A DNA stretch of 64,000 bases from Rossellomorea marisflavi. Its GTDB lineage: Bacteria; Bacillota; Bacilli; Bacillales; Bacillaceae_B. Every line of letters starts with the position of its first letter. Position 1 is the first letter of the stretch. The stretch lies in contig CP033051.1 in the NCBI GenBank assembly GCA_003667865.1, positions 1,185,001 through 1,249,000 of the forward strand, given 5' to 3'. Positions 47,952 through 56,122 of this stretch are shown here, in pieces. The position numbers and the translations under genes were made by a program. The notes beneath the pieces were generated by a model, which was not told the origin of the DNA, did not search any database, and worked only from the letters and a program-made list of their open reading frames with translations.

Positions 47952-48272
47952 TTGATCGAGTCTGATTCGACACCGAAAATAGGGCAGATAGTTTCTACTT
48001 TGAAAGGTAGAGACGCTGGTCAATATTCGGTTGTCATTCAACAATTGGATGAAAAGTTTGTACTCATCGCCGATGGAGATAAGCGTAAGTTTGATCGTGC
48101 TAAGCGAAAAAACATACAACATCTTCAAAAGTATGATTACATTTCTCCAGAAGTTCAGAACAGTATCTTTGAGACTGGGCGTGTAACGAATGGGAAATTA
48201 CGTTTTGCTGTTTCAAAGTTTGTAAATGAAATCTTAAACAATGAGATAAAGGGAGATGAAATCGATGGCTAA
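47952..48272 (+). CDS. KOW-domain RNA-binding protein (YbzG/L14e-like)
   Basis: About 106 aa if started at the TTG at 47952, which has AAGGTG upstream; a GTG at 47937 is an alternative without a clear ribosome binding site. The KOW-type segment is [47 protein letters not shown]. The C-terminus has [18 protein letters not shown] small protein at this map-infA position is usual in Bacillus; its RNA target is unknown. It overlaps infA by 8 nt. Confidence 0.88.
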   Translation: MIESDSTPKIGQIVSTLKGRDAGQYSVVIQQLDEKFVLIADGDKRKFDRAKRKNIQHLQKYDYISPEVQNSIFETGRVTNGKLRFAVSKFVNEILNNEIKGDEIDG

Positions 48273-48483
48273 AGATGATGTTATTGAAGTAGAAGGTACA
48301 GTTGCTGAAACTTTACCGAATGCAATGTTTAAAGTAGAATTAGAAAATGGTCATACGGTACTAGCACATGTATCTGGTAAGATCCGTATGCACTTTATCC
48401 GCATTCTACCAGGAGATAAAGTAACAGTGGAGCTTTCTCCATATGACTTAACTCGTGGAAGAATCACTTATCGTTATAAATAA
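48265..48483 (+). CDS. infA: translation initiation factor IF-1
   Basis: 72 aa from the ATG after AAGGGAGATG. It is an OB-fold protein: [40 protein letters not shown]. It binds the 30S A site. It starts inside the 3' end of the KOW gene. Confidence 0.98.
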   Translation: MAKDDVIEVEGTVAETLPNAMFKVELENGHTVLAHVSGKIRMHFIRILPGDKVTVELSPYDLTRGRITYRYK

Positions 48484-48514
48484 TTACTGCACTCCGTACT
48501 ATCAAGGAGGTTAG

Positions 48515-48634
<120 letters not shown>

Positions 48635-48658
48635 TCTTAAAGGAGGTGCGCTTATTCT

Positions 48659-49024
48659 ATGGCACGTATAGCTGGTGTTGACATTCCACGTGACAAACGT
48701 GTAGTCATTTCATTAACATACATCTACGGAATTGGTAAAAATACTGCTCAAAAAATCCTAGCTGAGGCTGGTGTATCTGAGGATACTCGTGTTCGTGATC
48801 TAACTGATGACGAATTAGGGAAAATCCGTGATATCGTTGACAAGTTAAAGGTTGAAGGTGACCTTCGTCGTGAGATCTCACTAAACATCAAGCGTCTAAT
48901 GGAAATCGGAAGCTATCGCGGTCTTCGTCACCGTCGTGGTTTACCTGTTCGTGGTCAAAAAACGAAAAACAATGCTCGTACGCGTAAAGGTCCTCGTAAG
49001 ACTGTAGCGAACAAGAAAAAATAA
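48659..49024 (+). CDS. rpsM: 30S ribosomal protein S13
   Basis: 121 aa. It begins [25 protein letters not shown] and has [25 protein letters not shown] near the C-terminus. It bridges the subunits and contacts P-site tRNA. Confidence 0.98.
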   Translation: MARIAGVDIPRDKRVVISLTYIYGIGKNTAQKILAEAGVSEDTRVRDLTDDELGKIRDIVDKLKVEGDLRREISLNIKRLMEIGSYRGLRHRRGLPVRGQKTKNNARTRKGPRKTVANKKK

Positions 49025-49032
49025 TTAAGTAA

Positions 49033-49440
<408 letters not shown>

Positions 49441-49626
49441 TTTTACTGTATAAAATTTGTATCGTTGTCTATAATGGGATATGATATAAATTTACGTATA
49501 GTACGATCAACAGAAATGTTAACAAAGGTTGTCTTTGCACGATCGGGAACGTAAACATGGGGAATTTCGGATTTCATATTACCTGTGAAACCGGGGTTTC
49601 GACGTTTTGAAGGAGGGTAAATATTA
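49441..49626 (+). promoter_or_regulatory. long rpsK-rpoA leader with possible internal promoter
   Basis: The 186-nt spacer is the longest in the S10-spc-alpha cluster. It has -10-like TATAAT at about 49471 and TTGTAT...TATGAT pairing (17-bp spacer). A GAAACC-GG-GGTTTC hairpin lies near 49588. A ribosome binding site (GGAGGG) precedes rpoA. Whether it contains an internal promoter or a regulatory RNA is not decided by sequence alone. Confidence 0.45.
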
Positions 49627-50571
49627 ATGATCGAAATTGAAAAGCCAAAAATTGAGACGGTTGAGATCCGCGATGATGCTACATTTGGAAAGTTCGTGGT
49701 AGAACCACTTGAGCGTGGGTATGGTACAACTTTAGGAAATTCCCTTCGTCGTATCTTATTGTCATCACTTCCGGGTGCTGCAGTCACCACTATTCAAATA
49801 GATGGGGTACTCCATGAATTTTCAACAATAGAAGGCGTCGTAGAAGATGTCACTTCCATCATTTTGAATATCAAAAAGTTAGCGCTTAAGATTTATTCTG
49901 ATGAAGAAAAAACGCTAGAGATTGATGTACAAGGTGAAGGAGTAGTAACTGCTGCTGATATTACGCATGACAGTGATGTAGAGGTTTTAAACCCTGATTT
50001 ACAGATTGCTACACTATCAAGCAACGGACATTTTCGTATGCGTTTAACTGCTCAAAGAGGTCGTGGGTATACACCTGCTGATCAAAACAAACGCGAGGAT
50101 CTTCCAATTGGCGTGATCCCAATCGATTCTATTTACACTCCAGTTTCACGCGTTAACTATCAAGTAGAAAACACTCGCGTTGGTCAAATGACTAACTATG
50201 ATAAACTTTCACTTGATGTATGGACTGATGGTAGCATCGGCCCGAAAGAAGCAATTTCTTTAGGTGCTAAAATTCTTACGGAACATTTAAACATTTTCGT
50301 CGGTCTTACAGATGAGGCGCAAAATGCTGAAATAATGGTCGAAAAAGAAGAAGATCAAAAAGAGAAAGTTCTTGAGATGACGATCGAAGAACTAGACCTT
50401 TCTGTCCGTTCATATAATTGCTTAAAACGTGCAGGAATCAATACTGTTCAGGAGCTTGCTAACAAGACTGAAGAGGATATGATGAAAGTACGTAATCTAG
50501 GACGTAAATCTTTAGAAGAGGTTAAAGTAAAACTAGAAGACCTTGGACTTGGATTACGTAAAGATGACTAA
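49627..50571 (+). CDS. rpoA: DNA-directed RNA polymerase alpha subunit
   Basis: 314 aa. The N-terminal assembly domain includes [18 protein letters not shown] near residue 38. The C-terminal domain (about 245-314) holds the DNA/activator-contacting helix-hairpin-helix region [20 protein letters not shown] and [11 protein letters not shown]. It dimerises to start polymerase assembly and binds UP elements. Confidence 0.98.
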   Translation: MIEIEKPKIETVEIRDDATFGKFVVEPLERGYGTTLGNSLRRILLSSLPGAAVTTIQIDGVLHEFSTIEGVVEDVTSIILNIKKLALKIYSDEEKTLEIDVQGEGVVTAADITHDSDVEVLNPDLQIATLSSNGHFRMRLTAQRGRGYTPADQNKREDLPIGVIPIDSIYTPVSRVNYQVENTRVGQMTNYDKLSLDVWTDGSIGPKEAISLGAKILTEHLNIFVGLTDEAQNAEIMVEKEEDQKEKVLEMTIEELDLSVRSYNCLKRAGINTVQELANKTEEDMMKVRNLGRKSLEEVKVKLEDLGLGLRKDD

Positions 50572-50618
50572 AACTACTACATCTATAGTATAAAGATTCA
50601 ACAAAGGAGGGAACCTTA

Positions 50619-50981
50619 ATGGGCTACAGAAAGTTAGGACGTACAAGTTCACAACGTAAAGCAATGTTACGTGACTTAGCAACTGACCTAATCATTAATG
50701 AGCGCATCGAAACAACTGAAGCTCGTGCGAAAGAGCTACGTTCAGTTGTGGAGAAAATGATTACTTTAGGTAAACGTGGAGATTTACATGCACGTCGCCA
50801 AGCTGCTTCTTTCGTTCGTCACGAAATTGCAAACGCTGAAGAAAATCAAGATGCTGTTCAAAAACTATTTGCTGATATCGCTCCTCGTTATGCTGAGCGT
50901 CAAGGTGGATACACTCGTATTATGAAACTTGGACCTCGTCGTGGTGACGGTGCTCCAGTAGTTATTATCGAGTTAGTATAA
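50619..50981 (+). CDS. rplQ: 50S ribosomal protein L17
   Basis: 120 aa. It begins [24 protein letters not shown] and ends [19 protein letters not shown]. It lies near the tunnel exit. It is the last gene of the S10-spc-alpha cluster and is followed by a terminator. Confidence 0.98.
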   Translation: MGYRKLGRTSSQRKAMLRDLATDLIINERIETTEARAKELRSVVEKMITLGKRGDLHARRQAASFVRHEIANAEENQDAVQKLFADIAPRYAERQGGYTRIMKLGPRRGDGAPVVIIELV

Positions 50982-50995
50982 TTACGCAGCGATCC

Positions 50996-51042
50996 AAAAA
51001 GGGCGGGACAGTTAATTGGATAACTGCTTCTTTGCCCTTTTT
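50996..51042 (+). terminator. terminator after rplQ
   Basis: AAAAAGGGC and GCCCTTTTT pair at the base, with additional pairing inside (CAGTTAATTGGATAACTG), and a T-run follows. Confidence 0.85.
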
Positions 51043-51044
51043 GT

Positions 51045-51134
51045 CTAATTGAACATGTAACAAAAGCAGAGCGTTACGATGAGCATGGTTACATGTCTCG
51101 TCTAGCTCGTGCACCTCTTCCAGCTTCTATTTAA
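51045..51134 (+). pseudogene. short coding-like remnant of unknown origin
   Basis: One frame reads LIEHVTKAERYDEHGYMSRL and then ARAPLPASI before a TAA (51132-51134). It uses codons typical of highly expressed genes here (GCT, CGT, CCA, TCT). It has no start codon with a ribosome binding site and sits in the rplQ-ecfA1 spacer. I do not recognise the parent protein. A 9-bp inverted repeat (ACATGTAAC...GTTACATGT) lies within it. Confidence 0.35.
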
Positions 51135-51266
51135 GAAGACGTTCAGGAATGAACAAGAAAAGTGTTTCTTTTCTTTGGATAGGGGTGCAGGCTTTTTTTA
51201 TATGTAGAGATATTTTCTGATACTATAAGAGATGAGAAGAGAAAGTGGAGCTTAGGGGGAATACAT

Positions 51267-52103
51267 ATGGAGAAACTTATCGATATCAAGAATGTTTCGT
51301 TTCGATATCCAAATCAACCAAAGTATGCCTTAAAGGATATATCCCTTCATGTAAATGATGGTGAATGGCTAGCCATCGTTGGGCATAATGGTTCTGGAAA
51401 ATCAACGTTAGCGAAGATGTTAAATGGCCTTCATTTTCCTGAGACAGGAACTGTACATGTAGATGGAATTGAACTAAGTGAAGAATCAATCTGGGATGTT
51501 CGGTCTAAAATGGGTATGGTCTTCCAGAATCCGGATAACCAATTCGTTGGAGCTACAGTTGAAGATGATGTGGCTTTTGGTTTAGAAAATCATGGGGTTC
51601 ACTATGATGTAATGGTGACAAGAGTTCATGAAGCCTTAAAGAGTGTTAATATGGAAGAGTTTCTTGATCAAGAGCCCCACCATCTTTCGGGAGGACAAAA
51701 ACAACGTGTGGCTATTGCAGGTGTCTTAGCCTTACAGCCTAAGATTATCGTATTAGATGAATCCACATCTATGTTAGATCCGAAAGGGAAACAGGAAGTA
51801 TTACATACCATCCGTATGCTCAAACAACAAGAAAGCTTAACGGTTATTTCAATTACTCATGATTTGGAAGAAGCCGCAAAGGCTGATCGTATCCTTGTTC
51901 TAAATCAAGGAGAGGTATATAAAGAAGGAACGCCTGAGGAAATCTTTTCATTGCAAGATGAACTAACCGAGCTAGGGCTTGACTCTCCTTTTTCTGCTAG
52001 ACTTTCCAAGGCATTCATTCAAGAAGGGTTCCTACTAGAAAAACATTATCATACAGAAGAAGAGTTGGTGGATCTGATATGCACATTACATTCGAAAAAG
52101 TAA
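51267..52103 (+). CDS. ecfA1: ECF transporter ATPase EcfA1 (CbiO1)
   Basis: 278 aa ABC ATPase. Walker A is GHNGSGKST (about 39-47), the Q-loop is VFQNPDNQF, the signature is LSGGQKQRVAIAG and Walker B is IIVLDEST. The C-terminal extension is typical of the ECF type. With EcfA2 and EcfT it forms the shared energising module for vitamin and metal substrate-binding S-components. It overlaps ecfA2 by 25 nt. Confidence 0.97.
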   Translation: MEKLIDIKNVSFRYPNQPKYALKDISLHVNDGEWLAIVGHNGSGKSTLAKMLNGLHFPETGTVHVDGIELSEESIWDVRSKMGMVFQNPDNQFVGATVEDDVAFGLENHGVHYDVMVTRVHEALKSVNMEEFLDQEPHHLSGGQKQRVAIAGVLALQPKIIVLDESTSMLDPKGKQEVLHTIRMLKQQESLTVISITHDLEEAAKADRILVLNQGEVYKEGTPEEIFSLQDELTELGLDSPFSARLSKAFIQEGFLLEKHYHTEEELVDLICTLHSKK

Positions 52104-52948
52104 GCTATTCCTATTCTTATGGTACACCATTTGAAAAAAGAGCGCTGCACGACATTCAACTAGACATAAAGAGTGGCGAATACCTCGGTGTAATCGGTCA
52201 TACGGGTTCAGGAAAGTCTACCCTTCTTCAACATCTAAATGCTTTACTAAAGCCCTCAAGTGGAACTGTTACAATCGGGAGCAATACGATTTTACATGAC
52301 ACGAAATCAAAGAAGCTTCGTCCCATAAGACAAAAGGTAGGTATTGTTTTTCAATTTCCAGAACACCAGCTCTTTGAAGAAACGGTTATGAAGGATATTT
52401 GCTACGGACCAATGAACTTTGGAACAAGCAGATCCGAAGCAGAACGTAGAGCAAGAGAACTCATTGTAAAGGTTGGCTTACCTGAAGAAGTACTCGACAA
52501 ATCACCATTTGATCTCTCAGGTGGCCAAATGAGGCGAGTAGCTATTGCGGGTGTGTTGGCTATGGACCCAGATGTCATTGTACTAGATGAGCCTACTGCG
52601 GGACTGGATCCGAGAGGACAAAAAGAAATCATGGATATGTTCTATGATTTACATCGAGAAAAGAAACTAACTACTGTACTTGTTACACATAGTATGGAGG
52701 ATGCTGCTAGGTATGCAGATACCATTGCGATTCTAAAAAAAGGAGAAATCATGCGTAAGGGAGAACCATTACACATCTTTTCCGATCCTGAAATGCTACT
52801 AGATATGGGACTAGACGTACCTGAAGTTGTGCGTTTTCAGTATATGTATGAGAAGAAGGCTGGAGTTAAGCTCTCAAAGACATGTCTATCGATTGAGGAG
52901 TTTGTTACTGAGATCAAATTGCAGCATGAACAGGAGGCCGTTTTATGA
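52079..52948 (+). CDS. ecfA2: ECF transporter ATPase EcfA2 (CbiO2)
   Basis: 289 aa ABC ATPase. Walker A is GHTGSGKST, the signature LSGGQMRRVAIAG and Walker B VIVLDEPTAG. A long insert near residue 12-22 (YSYGTPFEKRALHD) distinguishes it from EcfA1. It overlaps ecfA1 by 25 nt and ecfT by 4 nt, so the three are translated together. Confidence 0.97.
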   Translation: MHITFEKVSYSYSYGTPFEKRALHDIQLDIKSGEYLGVIGHTGSGKSTLLQHLNALLKPSSGTVTIGSNTILHDTKSKKLRPIRQKVGIVFQFPEHQLFEETVMKDICYGPMNFGTSRSEAERRARELIVKVGLPEEVLDKSPFDLSGGQMRRVAIAGVLAMDPDVIVLDEPTAGLDPRGQKEIMDMFYDLHREKKLTTVLVTHSMEDAARYADTIAILKKGEIMRKGEPLHIFSDPEMLLDMGLDVPEVVRFQYMYEKKAGVKLSKTCLSIEEFVTEIKLQHEQEAVL

Positions 52949-53745
52949 GGGATAAAATGATCTTTGGGAGATATGTCCCGGGAAACTCTCTTGTTCATCA
53001 ATTAGATCCAAGAGCAAAGCTGTTATTTATTTTTTCCTTTATATGTGTTGTTTTTCTAGCGAATAATTATATAACCTATATAGTCTTAGGAATATTTACT
53101 TTATTGACATTATTGATTTCTAAAATTCCACTACGTTTTATCATTGGTGGTTTAAAGCCAATACTGTGGCTAGTACTTTTCACTTTTCTTCTTCATTTAT
53201 TTTTTACTCAAGAAGGAGAGTTACTCTATGAACTTGGCTTTATCTCTATATATGAAGGTGGAGTGAAACAAGGTATTTTTATATCTTTACGGTTCTTATA
53301 TTTAATTTTGATTACCTCATTACTAACGTTAACAACATCACCGATTTCAATAACAGATGGATTAGAATCACTGCTTAAGCCATTGAAAAAAATTAAATTT
53401 CCATCACATGAGCTTGCATTAATGATGTCAATCTCTTTACGTTTTATTCCGACATTAATGGAGGAGACAGAGAAGATTATGAAGGCTCAAACAGCTAGAG
53501 GATCTGAATTCTCTTCAGGGCCAATTAAGGAAAGAGTTAAAGCTATTGTTCCACTCCTTATTCCTCTTTTTGTTAGCTCCTTTAAAAGAGCTGAGGACTT
53601 AGCTATAGCTATGGAGGCTAGAGGATATAAAGGTGGAGAGGGAAGAACAAAGTATCGTGTTCTCTCATGGCATTGGTACGATACCAGTATCTTTATTGTG
53701 TTGTTGTTGCTAACAGCCTTATTAACCTTACTTCGAACGTATTAG
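52945..53745 (+). CDS. ecfT: ECF transporter transmembrane protein EcfT
   Basis: 266 aa with about five to six membrane helices. The cytoplasmic coupling motif with two Ala-Arg-Gly signatures appears as AQTARGSEF and AMEARGYKGGEGRTKY. It couples the ATPases to S-components, which lie elsewhere in the genome. It follows ecfA2 with a 4-nt overlap. Confidence 0.97.
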   Translation: MRDKMIFGRYVPGNSLVHQLDPRAKLLFIFSFICVVFLANNYITYIVLGIFTLLTLLISKIPLRFIIGGLKPILWLVLFTFLLHLFFTQEGELLYELGFISIYEGGVKQGIFISLRFLYLILITSLLTLTTSPISITDGLESLLKPLKKIKFPSHELALMMSISLRFIPTLMEETEKIMKAQTARGSEFSSGPIKERVKAIVPLLIPLFVSSFKRAEDLAIAMEARGYKGGEGRTKYRVLSWHWYDTSIFIVLLLLTALLTLLRTY

Positions 53746-53755
53746 GAGAGAATGT

Positions 53756-54493
53756 ATGCCTAGAATTAAGTGCACAGTAGCGTATGATGGAACTGCCTTT
53801 CATGGATATCAAGTGCAGCCTAACAAGCGGACTGTACAAAGTGTAATTGAGCAAGCTTTATCACGAATTCATAAGGGTGCAGCAGTTAAAGTCGTTGCCT
53901 CAGGGAGAACGGATGCAGGAGTACATGCTGTTGGTCAAGTGTTGCACTTTGATACAAACATAACGATCCCTATTGAAAAATGGCCAATAGTTCTTAACAG
54001 TCAATTAACAGAAGAGATCACCATTCAACATGCAGAACAGGTCGCAGAAGACTTTCATGCTCGTTTTTCAGTAAGAGGTAAAGAGTATCGTTACCGAATC
54101 TACTTTGATAAAGTAAGAAACCCCTTCCTGCGAAATTATGCTCATTTTAGCCCACAATCTTTAAATATAGATAAGATGAGGGAGGCTGCATTGCTATTAG
54201 AAGGTGAGCATGATTTTACAAGCTTCTGTTCAGCAAAAACAGAAGTAGTTGACAAAGTAAGAGAAATCTATAGGGTTGAGATTTTAGAAGAGGACAAGGA
54301 ATTAACGATTTCCTTTAGGGGAAATGGATTCCTTTATAATATGGTTCGAATTATGGTTGGGACATTACTAGAAGTAGGCACAGAAAAACTTTTACCAAAA
54401 GATATTAAGACCATCTTAGAAAGTAAAAACCGATCAGCTGCAGGAAAAACAGCTCCTGCACATGGCTTGTACTTATGGAGAGTAGATTACTAA
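53756..54493 (+). CDS. truA: tRNA pseudouridine(38-40) synthase TruA
   Basis: 245 aa. The catalytic Asp lies in VASGRTDAGVHAVGQV (around residues 50-65). The N-terminal YDGTAFHGYQVQP motif and the C-terminal NGFLYNMVRIMVGTLLEVG are typical. It modifies U38-40 in the anticodon stem-loop. It is the last gene of ecfA1-ecfA2-ecfT-truA. Confidence 0.97.
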   Translation: MPRIKCTVAYDGTAFHGYQVQPNKRTVQSVIEQALSRIHKGAAVKVVASGRTDAGVHAVGQVLHFDTNITIPIEKWPIVLNSQLTEEITIQHAEQVAEDFHARFSVRGKEYRYRIYFDKVRNPFLRNYAHFSPQSLNIDKMREAALLLEGEHDFTSFCSAKTEVVDKVREIYRVEILEEDKELTISFRGNGFLYNMVRIMVGTLLEVGTEKLLPKDIKTILESKNRSAAGKTAPAHGLYLWRVDY

Positions 54494-54562
54494 ACATTAG
54501 AAAATAAATAAGGTAATATTTATCTATTTACGAGTGCTCAATATTTCTATAAAATCCTTTAG

Positions 54563-54610
54563 GTACTGGCTTTTTAGAGATTTAAAAATAGTTTCCAGTA
54601 TTTTTATTTT
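54563..54610 (+). terminator. probable terminator after truA
   Basis: TACTGG and CCAGTA pair, with an A/T-rich interior (TTTTTA...TAAAAA) also able to pair. ATTTTTATTTT follows. Confidence 0.65.
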
Positions 54611-54650
54611 AAAAATATGCTAAAACAACTAATCCTGGTGTAACATCCTC

Positions 54651-54679
54651 TTGACATTAGTATGGGAAAAAGATATTAT
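54651..54679 (+). promoter_or_regulatory. SigA promoter of rplM-rpsI
   Basis: A consensus TTGACA (54651-54656), 17-bp spacer and TATTAT (54674-54679). The predicted leader is about 100 nt. Confidence 0.85.
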
Positions 54680-54686
54680 AGCATAT

Positions 54687-54786
54687 GGTATGTTATTAAC
54701 CCCACGGTAAGCCCCGGAAACTTATTCGTGATTTTAATAAATAACACTTAAACTTATTATAATTGACTATTTTAGGAGGTAAAAAC
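54687..54786 (+). promoter_or_regulatory. rplM leader (L13 leader-like)
   Basis: The leader contains the conserved-looking CCCCACGGTAAGCCCCGGAA block and a downstream A/T-rich region before AGGAGGT. L13 leaders of this kind are known in Firmicutes as probable autoregulatory RNAs. The assignment is by position and partial sequence. Confidence 0.5.
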
Positions 54787-55224
54787 ATGCGTACGACGTA
54801 TATGGCGAAAGCAAATGAAATCGATCGTAAATGGTACGTTGTAGATGCTGAAGGCAAAACTCTTGGACGTCTTTCAAGTGAAATTGCTTCAATTCTACGC
54901 GGAAAACACAAACCAACTTACACACCACATGTTGACACTGGTGATCATGTAATTATTATTAATGCATCTAAAATTGAACTTACTGGTAAAAAGTTAACGG
55001 ATAAAATCTACTACCGTCACAGCTTACACCCAGGTGGTTTAAAAACTCGTACTGCTTTAGAAATGCGTACAAACTACTCTGAGAAAATGTTAGAGCTTGC
55101 TATTAAAGGTATGCTTCCAAAAGGTTCTCTTGGACGTCAAATGTACAAAAAATTACACGTGTATGCTGGAGCAGAGCATCCACACCAAGCACAACAACCA
55201 GAAGTTTACGAACTTCGTGGATAA
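54787..55224 (+). CDS. rplM: 50S ribosomal protein L13
   Basis: 145 aa from the ATG after AGGAGGTAAAAAC ([20 protein letters not shown]). It contains [22 protein letters not shown] and [19 protein letters not shown]. It is an early assembly protein of the large subunit. Confidence 0.98.
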   Translation: MRTTYMAKANEIDRKWYVVDAEGKTLGRLSSEIASILRGKHKPTYTPHVDTGDHVIIINASKIELTGKKLTDKIYYRHSLHPGGLKTRTALEMRTNYSEKMLELAIKGMLPKGSLGRQMYKKLHVYAGAEHPHQAQQPEVYELRG

Positions 55225-55246
55225 TTAATAAGAGGAGGTTATTATT

Positions 55247-55639
55247 TTGGCTCAAGTTCAATATTACGGAACTGGTCGTCGTAAGAGCTCAGTAGCTCGT
55301 GTACGCTTAGTACCAGGAAACGGTAACATTGTTATCAATAATCGTGAAGTAGAAAACTACATCCCATTCGAAGCACTACGTGAAGTAATCAAGCAACCTC
55401 TAGTTGCTACTGAAACTTTAGGAAGCTATGACGTTTTAGTAAACGTACATGGTGGTGGATACACTGGTCAAGCTGGTGCAATCCGTCACGGTATCGCTCG
55501 TGCGTTACTACAAGCGGATCCAGAATACCGTGGAACGTTAAAGCGTGCTGGATTATTAACTCGTGATGCACGTATGAAAGAGCGTAAGAAATACGGTCTT
55601 AAAGGCGCTCGTCGTGCACCTCAGTTCTCAAAACGTTAA
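55247..55639 (+). CDS. rpsI: 30S ribosomal protein S9
   Basis: 130 aa with a TTG start (TTGGCTCAAGTTC) after AGAGGAGG. It has the C-terminal [20 protein letters not shown] and the extended tail ending SKR that reaches the P-site tRNA. It is cotranscribed with rplM. Confidence 0.98.
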   Translation: MAQVQYYGTGRRKSSVARVRLVPGNGNIVINNREVENYIPFEALREVIKQPLVATETLGSYDVLVNVHGGGYTGQAGAIRHGIARALLQADPEYRGTLKRAGLLTRDARMKERKKYGLKGARRAPQFSKR

Positions 55640-55656
55640 TTTCTATTATCGTACTC

Positions 55657-55689
55657 AAAACTCCCAACTATATGGTTGGGAGTTTTTTT
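55657..55689 (+). terminator. terminator after rpsI
   Basis: AAAACTCCCAAC pairs with GTTGGGAGTTTT around a short loop and runs into a T-tract. Confidence 0.92.
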
Positions 55690-55789
55690 GTGCAATTGTT
55701 CTAGAGATAGTAAAGAATTTGAGATGAATAAAGATAAACATATAACACATTCTATAGAAAGGAGCGAATAAGGACATAGGAGGTCTACA

Positions 55790-56017
55790 ATGAAACCATA
55801 TGAAATAAAACACCTTATTGTAGATAAACACTTTATGGGTGAAGAATCTGTAACAGCAGATTTCACTTATAACCATAAACATTATAGTGCAACATTTAGT
55901 AAAGAGGACTATGAACTACAAAATGCATGGGTCCATGAGGAAGAATCCTCCGTTCCTGCCAACCTTTCTGATCAAGTGATAGACTCTCTTAGAGAGGACG
56001 TAAAAAACCAGAGTTGA
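55790..56017 (+). CDS. hypothetical protein, 75 aa
   Basis: A small soluble acidic protein (MKPYEIKHLIVDKHFMGEES...). It has a good ribosome binding site (AGGAGGTC) about 8 nt before the ATG and is followed by a terminator, so it looks like a real single gene. It has no transmembrane segment, no Cys and no motif I recognise. B. subtilis has ybaJ here instead. Confidence 0.75.
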   Translation: MKPYEIKHLIVDKHFMGEESVTADFTYNHKHYSATFSKEDYELQNAWVHEEESSVPANLSDQVIDSLREDVKNQS

Positions 56018-56038
56018 ATTATAGATTTGGTTTTAGAG

Positions 56039-56073
56039 AAATCATCACATAAGTACTGTGATGATTTTTTTTG
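56039..56073 (+). terminator. terminator after the 75-aa gene
   Basis: AATCATCACA pairs with TGTGATGATT, followed by seven T residues. Confidence 0.9.
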
Positions 56074-56094
56074 CTGAGTAGAAATCAACAAAAA

Positions 56095-56122
56095 TAAAAA
56101 AGCCGATGGAAATCAGCTTTTT
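56095..56122 (-). terminator. terminator of the minus-strand histidine kinase gene
   Basis: On the minus strand AAAAAGCTGAT pairs with ATCGGCTTTTT around TTCC, with a T-run. It converges with the terminator at 56039. Confidence 0.75.
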
